Shown here one piece after another: positions 33,031 to 44,676 of a stretch of DNA of 64,000 bases (the first letter of the stretch is position 1; each line of letters opens with the position of its first letter). The notes beneath the pieces were generated by a model, which saw nothing but the letters and a program-made list of their open reading frames with translations, did no database searches and had not been told where the DNA came from. The translations under genes were made by a program, and so were the position numbers. The stretch comes from CAVQUE01 sp046290435 (GTDB lineage: Bacteria; Actinomycetota; Acidimicrobiia; Acidimicrobiales; UBA8592), in the NCBI GenBank assembly GCA_046290435.1, contig JBKAGO010000049.1, positions 1 to 64,000 on the forward strand, read 5' to 3'.

Positions 33031-33135
33031 GGACGGCCTCCTTCCCTCGCTACCTGGCTCGGGGGAAGCGACGGGGAAGGCGTTGGGGGAAGCGTTGGGG
33101 AAGGTGTGCTCGCGGCGGCCCGACCGGCGTACCGA

Positions 33136-35793
<2,658 letters not shown>

Positions 35794-35809
35794 GCCGGGG
35801 GAGCTCCTG

Positions 35810-37744
35810 TCAGATGTCGAGGAAACGCACGTCGCGGGCGTTGTTCTGGATGAAGTTCTTGCGGCGTTCGACGTCTTCGCCCATGAGCACCGAGAACACC
35901 TCGTCGACCACGGCGGCCTGCTCGACGGTGACCTGCAACAGGGTCCGTCGTGCCGGATCCATCGTGGTTGCCCACAGCTCTTCGGCGTCCATCTCGCCCA
36001 AGCCCTTCAGCCGACCGAAATCGGCCTTGTGGCGCGGGTTCTCGGCGAGGAATGCCTCTTTGGCGTGGTCGTCTTTGAGGTAGATCTTCGCCTTGTTGAC
36101 CTCGGTCGAGTACAGCGGCGGCTGGGCGATGTACACGTGTCCGGCTTCGACCAGCTCGCGCATCTGGCGGAAGAAGAACGTCAACAGCAATGTGCGGATG
36201 TGGCTGCCGTCGACATCGGCATCGGCCAACAGGATGACCTTGTGATAGCGGACCTTGTCGATGTCGAAGTCCTCGCCGAAGTTCGCGCCGATCGCCGCGA
36301 TCAGCGCCTGCACCTCGGTGTTGTTGAGCATCTTGTCGATGCGAGCGCGTTCGACGTTGAGGATCTTGCCCCGAATGGGGAGGATGGCCATGGTCCGGGG
36401 ATCGCGGGCGTCCTTGGCGGAGCCACCGGCCGAGTTGCCCTCCACGATGTAGAGCTCGGACTCGCGGGGGTCCTTCGACGAGCAGTCGGTGAGCTTGCCG
36501 GGCAGCCCGGCGCCGTCGAGAGCGGACTTGCGGCGGGTGGCGTCGCGGGCGCTGCGGGCCGCGATCCGGGCTTTGGCGGCCTGCAGCGACTTCTGGACGA
36601 TGCGCTTGGCCTCGGCGGGGTGCTCCTCGAGCCAGTCCTTGAGGTGTTCGTTGGTGGCCTTCTCGACCAACGACCGCATCGACACGTTGCCGAGCTTGCC
36701 CTTGGTCTGGCCTTCGAACTGCGGGTCGCGAAGGCGCACCGAGATGATCGCGGTGAGGCCCTCACGGATGTCCTCGCCGGCGAGTGCCTCGTCCTTCTCC
36801 TTCAGCTGGCCCTTGTCACGGGCGTAGTTGTTGACGACCCGGGTGAGCGCCGAACGAAAGCCCTGCTCGTGCATGCCGCCTTCGATGGTGGCGATGCCGT
36901 TGGCGAAGCTGTGGATGCCGTCGCTGTTGAAGCCGGTGTTCCACTGGAACGCGACCTCGACCTCGGAATCCTCGTCGGAGGCCTCGATGGACCCGACCGC
37001 GGCGAACAACGCCTCCTTGGATGCGTTGACGTGCTCGACGAAATCGACGATGCCGCCGTCGTAGCGGTACACCGTCTCGTCGGCGTTGACGGCGTTGGGC
37101 CGCTGGTCGACGAACGCGATCTCGAGACCCTTGTTGAGGAACGCCATCATCTGGAAGCGCTCGAGCAGGGTCGCGGCACGGAAGTCCACGCCCTCTTTGA
37201 AGATCTCCGCATCGGGCCAGAACCGCACCGTCGTACCGGTGCGCCCGCCGGGGGCCTCGCCGATGGGAGCGAGACGATCCTCGAGCTGGCCGCCGTCGAT
37301 GAAACTCATCGCGTAGCGGGTGCCCTCGCGGTCGATCTCGACCTCGACCCTGGTGCTCAACGCGTTGACCACCGAGACACCGACACCATGGAGGCCACCG
37401 GAGACCTTGTAGCCGTCGCCGCCGAACTTGCCGCCGGCGTGGAGCACCGTGAGCACCACCTCGGCCGCACTCATGTCGGGGAACTGGTGATGCGACGCCA
37501 CCGGGATGCCACGGCCGTCGTCACGGACCTCGCAGCCCCCGTCGGCCAACAACGCGACCTCGATACGGGTGCAGTGACCCGCCATGGCCTCGTCGACGGC
37601 ATTGTCGACGACCTCGTAGACGAGGTGGTGCAGCCCGGTCGGACCGGTGGAGCCGATGTACATGCCGGGGCGCTTGCGCACCGCCTCGAGCCCTTCGAGG
37701 ACCTGGATGTCCTCGGCACCATAGGAGTCAGCAGTCTGCGACAC
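35810..37744 (-). CDS. gyrB: DNA gyrase subunit B
   Basis: 644 aa from a GTG with AAGGG 8 nt upstream. ATPase subunit. GHKL ATP site: YEVVDNAVDEAMAGHC, RDDGRGIPV, GVGVSVVNALS. TOPRIM domain: ELYIVEGNSAGGSAKDARD and LLADADVDGSHIRTLLLTFF. C-terminal KGLGEMDAEELWATTMDP. The frame is open to 37852 but upstream residues are not family-like. Follows DUF721 at 165 bp, a gap likely to hold a supercoiling-sensitive promoter. Confidence 0.97.
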   Translation of the reverse strand: MSQTADSYGAEDIQVLEGLEAVRKRPGMYIGSTGPTGLHHLVYEVVDNAVDEAMAGHCTRIEVALLADGGCEVRDDGRGIPVASHHQFPDMSAAEVVLTVLHAGGKFGGDGYKVSGGLHGVGVSVVNALSTRVEVEIDREGTRYAMSFIDGGQLEDRLAPIGEAPGGRTGTTVRFWPDAEIFKEGVDFRAATLLERFQMMAFLNKGLEIAFVDQRPNAVNADETVYRYDGGIVDFVEHVNASKEALFAAVGSIEASDEDSEVEVAFQWNTGFNSDGIHSFANGIATIEGGMHEQGFRSALTRVVNNYARDKGQLKEKDEALAGEDIREGLTAIISVRLRDPQFEGQTKGKLGNVSMRSLVEKATNEHLKDWLEEHPAEAKRIVQKSLQAAKARIAARSARDATRRKSALDGAGLPGKLTDCSSKDPRESELYIVEGNSAGGSAKDARDPRTMAILPIRGKILNVERARIDKMLNNTEVQALIAAIGANFGEDFDIDKVRYHKVILLADADVDGSHIRTLLLTFFFRQMRELVEAGHVYIAQPPLYSTEVNKAKIYLKDDHAKEAFLAENPRHKADFGRLKGLGEMDAEELWATTMDPARRTLLQVTVEQAAVVDEVFSVLMGEDVERRKNFIQNNARDVRFLDI

Positions 37745-37909
37745 GCAGTGCCCTTTCACGCGAGAACGAACGTCGATGACGACGGGGAGATCTGCACCGG
37801 TCAGCGCGCAACGCTCGAACACGAAAGCCCTGCACGACCTGGTCGGTTCCACAGATCACGACCATGTGATTGTACCAGCGGGCACCGACAGTGCAGGGAC
37901 GGATTGGCC

Positions 37910-38248
37910 TCAGCGGCTCTTCGGGACGGCCCGGGCGATCGTCACCCTCAGCCGCTCGACATCGTGGTCGCCACAGAGCTCGGCGATGCGACGGCACACC
38001 TGCTGTTGACGGAAGCGGATCTCGGTGGTGAACGCCGCGTCGACGGTGGAAACGGTCAGACAACCCTGGTCGATGCGAACCGGTGTCGTGACCTCGCCGA
38101 GGTCCTCGCCGATGATGGCCGGCCAGTGTTCGACCACCCGGATCATGATGACCGCGTGCCCGCCACCGAGGCGGCGGACCACCGCGTCGAGGCCCCCTGC
38201 CAACGCGGCGGGATCACGCTCGGTCGTCGGCAACGGCTCCCAACCCAT
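37910..38248 (-). CDS. DUF721 (DciA-type) protein
   Basis: 112 aa. EPLPTTERDPAALAGGLDAV, then VVEHWPAIIGEDLGEVTTPV and GCLTVSTVDAAFTTEIRFRQ, the DUF721 core. Relatives load or assist the replicative helicase (DciA), and the gene is conserved between recF and gyrB in actinobacteria. The ATG has TAGCGT 8 nt upstream inside the recF 3' end. Confidence 0.88.
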   Translation of the reverse strand: MGWEPLPTTERDPAALAGGLDAVVRRLGGGHAVIMIRVVEHWPAIIGEDLGEVTTPVRIDQGCLTVSTVDAAFTTEIRFRQQQVCRRIAELCGDHDVERLRVTIARAVPKSR

Positions 38249-38256
38249 GGATGACC

Positions 38257-38262
38257 ACGCTA
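38257..38262 (-). promoter_or_regulatory. -10 element TAGCGT, leaderless start of the DUF721 gene
   Basis: Minus strand TAGCGT, 8 nt, ATG at 38248; overlaps the recF stop region. Confidence 0.4.
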
Positions 38263-39345
38263 GCGCCCGGGCGTCACCGTGCCGGAGGTGACCGTCCACC
38301 ATCCGGCATCCGCGGTGACCGGCGCCGTCGACGCCGCGGTGGTCACGAATGTCTGATCGGCCACCAGCAACGACATCAAGGCGTCGACCCGGCCGCCGTC
38401 GAGCTCGGAGAACACGTCGTCGAGGACGAGCAGGGGGCTGGTCCGACAGATCGCTGCGATCTCGTGGTGGCCGGCGATGCGCAACGCCAGCGCGAGGGTG
38501 CGCTGCTCGCCCTGGGACGCCTGTGTCCGCGCCGGCAGGGACGCCAACGCCACGACGAGTTCGTCGCGATGGGGCCCGACCAGGGTGACGCCTCGGCGTA
38601 CCTCGTCGTTGCGGACCTGGTCGAGTGCGGCCGCGAGCCCGATCGCACGCCACTCGGGCGCATAGACCAGCTCGACGTCGTGGTGGACACCGGCCAGGTG
38701 GTCGTAGGCCTCGCCCACCCGCGGCGCAAGTCGCGTCACCAGATCGGCGCGTGCGTCGGCCCAGGCCTCGCCCGCAGCGACGAATTTCGCGTCCCAGACC
38801 GCCAGGGTGGCCTCGATGTCGGCGCTCATGCGCCCATGGGCCGACCGCAACAGGGCGTTGCGTTGCTTGAGCACCCGTTCGACCTCGGCGCGGGTGCGGC
38901 CGTGTGACGGATGCAGCTGCACCAACAGGTCGTCGAGGAAATCCCGTCGGAGGCCCGGCCCACCCTTGATCAGCTCGAGATCGTCGGGGCCGAACACCGT
39001 GACCGGCACCAACCCGACCAGGTCCGCCCGTCGCTGCACCCGTTGCTTGTTGACCTGCACACGATTGGGCCGGCCACGGGACAGTTCCATCTCGATCAGC
39101 AACCGCCGATCGTCGACGAGAACCTGTGCCCGCACGACGGCCCGCTCGGCGCCGGCGCGCACCAGCGCGTCGGTGGGCGCACCCCGGAACGACGCCATCG
39201 AGCCGATCAGCGCGATGGCCTCGACCAGATTCGACTTGCCCTGACCGTTTCGGCCACCGATGACCGACCGCCCCGACGCGGGCTGCCAATCGAGTTCGGT
39301 GTAGTTGCGGAAGTCGCTCAACCACAGGTGTTCGAGAACCGCCAC
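38260..39345 (-). CDS. recF: DNA replication and repair protein RecF
   Basis: 361 aa. ABC-type ATPase for gap repair. EHLWLSDFRNYTELDWQPAS, Walker A GGRNGQGKSNLVEAIALIG, signature QASQGEQRTLALALRIA, Walker B PLLVLDDVFSELDGGRVDAL. GTG start; no clear Shine-Dalgarno, 16 bp after dnaN, so re-initiation within the dnaN transcript is likely. Confidence 0.95.
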   Translation of the reverse strand: MAVLEHLWLSDFRNYTELDWQPASGRSVIGGRNGQGKSNLVEAIALIGSMASFRGAPTDALVRAGAERAVVRAQVLVDDRRLLIEMELSRGRPNRVQVNKQRVQRRADLVGLVPVTVFGPDDLELIKGGPGLRRDFLDDLLVQLHPSHGRTRAEVERVLKQRNALLRSAHGRMSADIEATLAVWDAKFVAAGEAWADARADLVTRLAPRVGEAYDHLAGVHHDVELVYAPEWRAIGLAAALDQVRNDEVRRGVTLVGPHRDELVVALASLPARTQASQGEQRTLALALRIAGHHEIAAICRTSPLLVLDDVFSELDGGRVDALMSLLVADQTFVTTAASTAPVTADAGWWTVTSGTVTPGR

Positions 39346-39361
39346 GATGGCTACGGCAGCG

Positions 39362-40453
39362 TCAGGAGACGCGTACGGGCATCAGCAGGTACAGGAACTC
39401 CGGATGCTCGGGAGAACGCAGCAGCGCGGGCTTGAGCGCGTCGACGGTCTCGAGGCGCACCGTGTCGCCCGGCGCGACGTCGAGTCCGACCGCCAGGTAG
39501 TCCGCGTTGAATGCCACGTCGAGGTCGGTGCCCTCGTAGGTGGCCTCGACGAACTCACGAGCGTCGCCGACGTCTTGGGTGGTGGCCTTGAGCTCGAGCC
39601 CATCGGCGGTCATGCAGAGCTTGACCGGTGTTGCCTCCTGGGCCAGCAACCGGACCCGCTTGACCGCCTCGTGCAGCGAAGCACGATCGACCGTGAGCGA
39701 GTTGGGATTCGACTCCGGGATGAGCCCGCGGTAGTTGGGGAAGTCGCCCTCGATGAGGCGGGTGGTCAATCGGGTGCTGCCCACGCTGAACGACGCATCG
39801 CGGTCGCCGAGCACGAGGCTGACCTCGGCGGTCGGATCGATGAGGCGGGTCAACTCCTGCAGCGCCCGCGACGGCACGAGGATGCGCTGCTCGTCGGCGA
39901 GCACGCTGGTGCCGGGGAGATCGCGCACCGACAGACGGTAGGAGTCGGTGGCCACCAAGCGCAGTCCGTCGGGCTCGGCCGCCATCAACACTCCGGTGAG
40001 GATGGGCCGCGAATCGTCGGAGCTCGCAGCCGGCACCACCTGGCGCAGTGCGGCCTCGAGCGCATCGGCGGCAATGGTGACACCCTCGCCGGCGACCTCG
40101 GGGATCTGGGGGTACTCGTCGGCCGGGATGGTCCGCAACGTGAACGACGACGGCCCCGCCTCGATGTGCACCGAGCCGTCCTCGAGCTGGATCTCCACTG
40201 CGCCGGGCGCCACCACGCGCACGACGTCGGCGAGGAGCTTGGCGGGCACCACGACGACGCCGTCGTCGCTGCCGGAGACCTCGATCGACACGGTGATCGT
40301 CAGATCGAGGTCGCTGCCGGTGATGACCAGCGCGTCGCCGTCGAGGGCGAGTCGCAGGCCGGCCAGCACCGCGAGGGAACCGCGGGTGGAGACCGCTCGA
40401 CCGGCAGTTGTGAGCGCATCGAGCAGCACTTCGCGCTCGCATCGGAACTTCAC
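39362..40453 (-). CDS. dnaN: DNA polymerase III sliding clamp subunit beta
   Basis: 363 aa from a GTG with GAGGAG about 9 nt upstream. KFRCEREVLLDALTTAGRAV and SDLDLTITVSIEV at the N-terminus, IPADEYPQIPEV, SDDSRPILTGVLM, RLVATDSYRLSVRD in domain 2 and FLYLLMPVRVS at the C-terminus: all hallmarks of the three-domain clamp. Adjacent to dnaA as usual. Confidence 0.97.
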   Translation of the reverse strand: MKFRCEREVLLDALTTAGRAVSTRGSLAVLAGLRLALDGDALVITGSDLDLTITVSIEVSGSDDGVVVVPAKLLADVVRVVAPGAVEIQLEDGSVHIEAGPSSFTLRTIPADEYPQIPEVAGEGVTIAADALEAALRQVVPAASSDDSRPILTGVLMAAEPDGLRLVATDSYRLSVRDLPGTSVLADEQRILVPSRALQELTRLIDPTAEVSLVLGDRDASFSVGSTRLTTRLIEGDFPNYRGLIPESNPNSLTVDRASLHEAVKRVRLLAQEATPVKLCMTADGLELKATTQDVGDAREFVEATYEGTDLDVAFNADYLAVGLDVAPGDTVRLETVDALKPALLRSPEHPEFLYLLMPVRVS

Positions 40454-40744
40454 GTGGAAAGGCTCCTCGGGGTTGTCCACCGATGGACCGGGTGTCGTTG
40501 AATGACCCAGTTGTGGCAGTAGGTGTGTGGATGTGTGGGCAACACCCTATTTGCCCAGGTCAGGTGGTGGGTGGAGGGTGTGGAGCAGCTGTTGACGAAC
40601 CATGTTGCCCACATGTCGTGGCAAGCGGGCTCGTCGCCGCTCTCGGGGTGGGCTGTGGAGCGTGCCACCGATCACCCACCGCCGTCCACTGCTCGTCCCC
40701 AATGTCGTCCCCACCCCGCCCCATCGGCACAGGGAGCCGCCTGC
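40454..40744. promoter_or_regulatory. dnaA-dnaN spacer with DnaA box-like sites
   Basis: No gene. Imperfect DnaA boxes: TTGTCCACC (40473-40481), TGTGGATGT (40526-40534), TGTGGGCAA (40534-40542) and TTGCCCACA (40605-40613). Each differs from TTGTCCACA/TGTGGACAA by one or two bases. May regulate dnaN or belong to a bipartite origin. Confidence 0.5.
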
Positions 40745-42211
40745 TCAGCCGGCCTTGATGCGCTGGATCAGCTCGGTGACCTGTTCGTAGATCTGGCGGC
40801 GGTCGGCCATCAACGAGCCGATCTTGTCGACTGCGTGGATGACGGTGGTGTGATCGCGTCCGCCGAATTCGCGGGCGATCGCCGGATAGCTGAGATCGGT
40901 GAGATCACGGAAGACGTACATCGCGATCTGGCGGGCCGTCACCAGTGGCCGGTGACGACGCTGGCCGATGATCTCTTCTCGGGTGAAGCCGAACATCTCC
41001 GACGTCGTGTCCATGATGAGATCCGGCGTGATGGGCCGGGGCTGGCGGACTGCGACGAGATCGTGCAGCACGTCGGTGGCGAGTTCGACGGTCAGGGGCT
41101 TTTCGTAGAGGTTCGCGAAGGCGCTCACTCTGGTGAGGGCTCCCTCGAGCTCTCGGATGTTGTCGGTGACGTTGCTGGCGATGAACTCCATGACATCGTC
41201 GGGGACCGCCATGGGGCCCGCCTCGGCCTTCTTGCGCAGGATCGCGATGCGGGTCTCGAGATCGGGCGGCTGGATGTCGGTGATCAGGCCCATCTTGAAG
41301 CGGCTCCGCAGCCGATCCTCGAGGGTGGCGATGGCGTCGGGCGGGCGATCCGAGGACAACACGATCTGCTTGTTGGCCTGGTACAGGGTGTTGAAGGTGT
41401 GGAAGAACTCCTCCTGCATTCCCTCCTTGCCGGCCATGAACTGGATGTCGTCGACCAACAACACGTCGATCTCGCGGTACCGCCGCTTGAACTCGGCACG
41501 GGTGTTCGCCCGGATGGCCTCGATGAACTCGCTGAGGAACGTCTCGGTGGAGACGTACAGCGTGCGCGAACCGGCGTAGTTGTCGTTGACGTAGCTGCCG
41601 ATGGCCTGGAGCAGGTGGGTCTTGCCGAGCCCGGCGTCACCGTAGATGAACAGTGGGTTGTACGACCGTGAGGGCCGCTCCGCGACCGACAGGGCCGCGG
41701 CGTGTGCGAACCGGTTGGACGTGCCGGTGACGAAACTGTCGAAGGTGTAGCGGTCGTTGACGCTGCCTCCCACCGAAAGGCCGGGATGATCGTTCCAGCC
41801 GTTGGTGGCGGGCATCGGATCGGTCTCGAGTGCCCAGGGCGCGTGGTTGCCCGCCGGCGAGATGCCGTTGCCGGGATCGACGGGGCTGAGTGTGAGGTCG
41901 ATGTCGACGGGGTCGGTGCCGGTGACCGCCAGATGCGCGTGGAGGTCGGCATCGAGGTGGGCGTCGGTGTCGACCTCGATGATCATCTGCACGGGCCGGT
42001 CGGCGATCTCGTCGAGAGCCTGCACCACCATCTGGAAGTACCGGGCCTCGATGCGCTCCTTCACCCACTGACTGGGAACGGTGAGGACCAGTTCGTGCTC
42101 ACCGACCGCGTGCGGCCGGGCCTCTTTGAAGGTCGAGTTCCAGACCCCGTCGGAGACCTGCTCGCGAATCGACTGTGCACAGGTCTCCCAGAGCTCGGTC
42201 GCATTCGTCAA
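40745..42211 (-). CDS. dnaA: Chromosomal replication initiator DnaA
   Basis: 488 aa. Domain I LTNATELWETCAQSIREQVS, a 90-residue linker, AAA+ domain with Walker A GDAGLGKTHLLQAI (about 191-198) and Walker B VLLVDDIQFM, and domain IV with the DNA-binding signature GGRDHTTVIHAVDKI. The start is a TTG at 42211, decided by a GGAGG 7 nt upstream; the in-frame ATG at 42244 has no such site and adds residues unlike the family. Confidence 0.97.
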   Translation of the reverse strand: MTNATELWETCAQSIREQVSDGVWNSTFKEARPHAVGEHELVLTVPSQWVKERIEARYFQMVVQALDEIADRPVQMIIEVDTDAHLDADLHAHLAVTGTDPVDIDLTLSPVDPGNGISPAGNHAPWALETDPMPATNGWNDHPGLSVGGSVNDRYTFDSFVTGTSNRFAHAAALSVAERPSRSYNPLFIYGDAGLGKTHLLQAIGSYVNDNYAGSRTLYVSTETFLSEFIEAIRANTRAEFKRRYREIDVLLVDDIQFMAGKEGMQEEFFHTFNTLYQANKQIVLSSDRPPDAIATLEDRLRSRFKMGLITDIQPPDLETRIAILRKKAEAGPMAVPDDVMEFIASNVTDNIRELEGALTRVSAFANLYEKPLTVELATDVLHDLVAVRQPRPITPDLIMDTTSEMFGFTREEIIGQRRHRPLVTARQIAMYVFRDLTDLSYPAIAREFGGRDHTTVIHAVDKIGSLMADRRQIYEQVTELIQRIKAG

Positions 42212-42809
42212 TCGTGGTCCTCCAGGATCTGTCCACAACGGCATCCACACGTGTGGACAACCTGCGGGGAAAAGTGGGCGATGCGGGGGTACGAACAGCG
42301 GTCCGCCGGCGGGGCCGGGTCGGCGATCGTTGGTCTCCACCCATGGGCGGAGCAACCTAGCAGCGGCGTCCCCAGGCGACTAGTGGATGAGCTGTGGACA
42401 ACATAATCCCAGGTCAAAGGCGAGTTTTTGTTGGTTATCCCCAGGCTCGGTGCCGAGATCGCGGTGTCCTGGGGATGACGTGTGGACAATCGCGTGGGGC
42501 GATGACCGCCTGTGGAGCACCTCGCCGACAGGGGTCGGTCGCCCGGCGTTGTGGCCGGCGGGTCGTGGCCCTAGCGTTGAGGGGTCGCCCGGCCCGATAG
42601 GATCGTGACACTGTGACCGTTCGCGGTCGTCGTCTGTGGTATCGGACGATCCGATCGGGCCGCAGGGGTCTTGTGTGGTCGCCGACCACATGCGGCCGAC
42701 GGAGACGCCGAGCTGCGGCCCGAACTGCCGCTGTGGTCGCGTGTCGTGTGGACGAAGACGAGATGTCGGTGTCGGGACCCCGTGCCGGAGCCCCCCATAG
42801 GGAGAGATC
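42212..42809. other. oriC-like region between dnaA and rpmH
   Basis: No gene in 598 bp. Perfect DnaA boxes TGTGGACAA at 42252-42260, 42393-42401 and 42481-42489; near boxes CTGTCCACA (42229-42237), TTATCCCCA (42435-42443) and TGTGGAGCA (42511-42519). TCCACACGTGTGGA (42244-42257) is a 14-bp palindrome joining two boxes. The stretch 42400-42440 is the most A+T-rich of the area and could be the unwinding element. Confidence 0.8.
42577..42603 (+). promoter_or_regulatory. Candidate promoter of the rpmH operon
   Basis: TTGAGG (42577-42582), 15 nt, TAGGAT (42598-42603). Spacing is short for a standard promoter, but both boxes are good matches and nothing else fits better before rpmH. Confidence 0.35.
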
Positions 42810-42944
42810 GTGAAGCGTACCTACCAACCGAATCGCCGCCGCCGGGCTCGCAAGCACGGCTTCCGTCAGCGGATGTCGACGCGGGCCGGCCGCAGTATCG
42901 TCACCGGCCGCCGCCGTCGCGGAAGGCAGAAGCTGTCGGCCTGA
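42810..42944 (+). CDS. rpmH: 50S ribosomal protein L34
   Basis: 44 aa, GTG start with GGGAGAG about 4 nt upstream. Starts KRTYQPNRRRRARKHGFRQR, followed by MSTRAGRSIVTGRRRRGRQK, the universal L34 sequence. Highly basic. First gene of the rpmH-rnpA-yidD-yidC-jag-rsmG group. Confidence 0.97.
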   Translation: MKRTYQPNRRRRARKHGFRQRMSTRAGRSIVTGRRRRGRQKLSA

Positions 42945-42952
42945 TCGGTGGC

Positions 42953-43303
42953 GTGCGCAGCCGTCGCGAACTCGACGCGCTTCGTGTCGATGGACTGCGC
43001 GCCACTGCAGGACCACTCCGGCTGTCTGCACTCTTCGATGGACCCGATCTTCCCCCCGAATCGCGCCCAAAGTGGCGTATTGCGTTTTCCATACCACGGT
43101 CAGTGGGAAACGCGGTCGTCCGGAATCGGGCGCGGCGCCGACTGCGAGCACGTTTCGCCGAGATCGTCGCCGCCGAGCCCGATCTCCTGCCACCGGGGTC
43201 CTATCTCGTGGCGTGCCGTCGGGCGCCGCGCGACAGTGCAGAGGCGCACCGGTGGCTGATCTCGGCGTCGCGACGCCTCATGGCGCCATCGCCCGAGCGA
43301 TGA
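42953..43303 (+). CDS. rnpA: Ribonuclease P protein component
   Basis: 116 aa from the GTG at 42953. Binds RNase P RNA in tRNA 5' processing. VRSRRELDALRVDGLRATAG, RIAFSIPRSVGNAVVRNRAR (the RNR motif) and RRRLRARFAEIV are diagnostic. Family members usually have an IGR-like tetrapeptide before this start; here LIGG lies just upstream and would begin at a CTG (42941) overlapping the rpmH stop, so the true start may be that CTG. Confidence 0.9.
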   Translation: MRSRRELDALRVDGLRATAGPLRLSALFDGPDLPPESRPKWRIAFSIPRSVGNAVVRNRARRRLRARFAEIVAAEPDLLPPGSYLVACRRAPRDSAEAHRWLISASRRLMAPSPER

Positions 43304-43503
43304 TCGCGCTCATCGAGCAGTACCGGCAGCTCTCGGCGCATCGTCCGCCGCGCTGCCGCTATCTCCCTACTTGTTCGGCCTATACCGCCGAAGCCGTCCG
43401 GCTCCACGGAGCGCGGCGAGGTGCATGGCTCGGCCTGCGCCGGATCGCCCGCTGCCACCCGCTCGGATCCCACGGCTACGACCCCGTTCCCCCTGGGGGC
43501 TGA
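43300..43503 (+). CDS. yidD: Membrane protein insertion efficiency factor YidD
   Basis: 67 aa, ATG overlapping the rnpA stop (ATGA). LIEQYRQLSAHRPPRCRYLP then TCSAYTAEAVRLHGARRGAW and CHPLGSHGYDPVP match YidD, with the conserved cysteines. Small peripheral protein near YidC. Confidence 0.93.
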   Translation: MIALIEQYRQLSAHRPPRCRYLPTCSAYTAEAVRLHGARRGAWLGLRRIARCHPLGSHGYDPVPPGG

Positions 43504-43509
43504 CACCTC

Positions 43510-44673
43510 ATGTACGACTTCATCGCCTCACTGCTCGCGTGGCTCTACGACCTGTGGCCCAGCTACGGCGGCGCGATCCTCATGCTGACCGTGATCATCA
43601 TGATCGTGTTGGCACCGTTCACGATCCGCCAGACGCGGTCGATGCTGGCGATGCAGGACCTCCAGCCCGAGGTCAAGCGGTTGCGCCAGAAATACGGCAG
43701 CGACCGCGAGCGCATGAACCAGGAGATGATGGCGCTCTACCAGGCCAACGGGGTCAATCCCCTCGGCGGCTGCTTGCCCATCCTCATCCAGGCGCCCATC
43801 TTCCTGGTGCTGTTCCAGGTGGTGCAGGGACTGACCCGGCGTGAGAGCTCGGTCGGGCTCGCGGCCGGCGATGCCGTCATGCGGGCCCCCGGCGCCGGGG
43901 TGTCCGAATTCGGCGACCGGGTGTTCAATCCGGCCTACCTCGACACCGGTACTGCGCTCTACCAGGACCTCTCGGTGTCGACCGACATGGTCTCGTTCGG
44001 CCTCGATCTCTCCCGGAGCGCCTCGCAGGCGCTGGGCGATTCGATCATCGGAGGCATTCCCTACCTGCTGCTCGTCATCAGCGTCGGTGTGACGACGTGG
44101 CTGCAGCAGAAGCAGATCCAGGGCCGCTCCTCGGCGGCAGCAATGAACCCCCAACAGCAGATGCTCATGAAGGTGCTCCCCTTCATGTTGCCGGTCTTTT
44201 CGTTCGGGTTCCCGGCAGCGCTGGTCGTGTACTGGTTCGTCTCGAACCTGTTCCGTGTCGGCCAGCAGGTGTTCATCACCAAGCGGGTGTACGGCACCCG
44301 TGAAGAAGAGGCTCAGATCGTCCGTCCCGACGAGAAGAAGAGTTCGTCGGCCGCGAAGGATGGCTCTGGAACAAAGACCACCGAGAAGTCCACCAAGACG
44401 GACGATCGGGACACCGCACCACGCAAGGGTTCGGGCGGCACCAATCATGGGCGTCGTAGCCCGGTGTCGGGGCCGCCACCGAAGAAGCGCAAGAAGCCAC
44501 CTGCCGCCAAAGGTTCGGCCAATGGCAGCTCGGCGCAACCTCGCGAACGCGATCCTCGCCCCACATCCAAGCGTGTAACCCCCAAGAAGAACCCACCGGC
44601 ACCGGCTCCCGAGCCGGAATCGAAGTCTTCCTCGGGATCGTCCTGGCGCCGTCGCGACCGAAAGAAGACGTGA
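43510..44673 (+). CDS. yidC: Membrane protein insertase YidC
   Basis: 387 aa. Inserts and folds membrane proteins. No large periplasmic domain, as in Gram-positive Oxa1-type YidC. Helices: ILMLTVIIMIVLAPFTI, then LQPEVKRLRQKYGSDRERMN cytoplasmic hairpin, PLGGCLPILIQAPIFLVLFQ, and C-terminal helices around MKVLPFMLPVFSFGFPAALV. The final 115 residues are basic and disordered (KKRKKPPAAKG, RRRDRKKT), likely for ribosome contact. Confidence 0.95.
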   Translation: MYDFIASLLAWLYDLWPSYGGAILMLTVIIMIVLAPFTIRQTRSMLAMQDLQPEVKRLRQKYGSDRERMNQEMMALYQANGVNPLGGCLPILIQAPIFLVLFQVVQGLTRRESSVGLAAGDAVMRAPGAGVSEFGDRVFNPAYLDTGTALYQDLSVSTDMVSFGLDLSRSASQALGDSIIGGIPYLLLVISVGVTTWLQQKQIQGRSSAAAMNPQQQMLMKVLPFMLPVFSFGFPAALVVYWFVSNLFRVGQQVFITKRVYGTREEEAQIVRPDEKKSSSAAKDGSGTKTTEKSTKTDDRDTAPRKGSGGTNHGRRSPVSGPPPKKRKKPPAAKGSANGSSAQPRERDPRPTSKRVTPKKNPPAPAPEPESKSSSGSSWRRRDRKKT

Positions 44674-44676
44674 TTC

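Noticed and set aside
33031..33135. Tandem GGGGAAGCG-like repeats between gyrA and the TadE/M15 gene as a CRISPR-like array
   Set aside because: Units are irregular and only 9-15 bp, no spacers, no cas genes in the window.
40447..40458. CTTCACGTGGAAAG at the dnaN start as a fourth parS
   Set aside because: Only the CACGTG core and a few flanks match; it overlaps the coding start and GTG codon.
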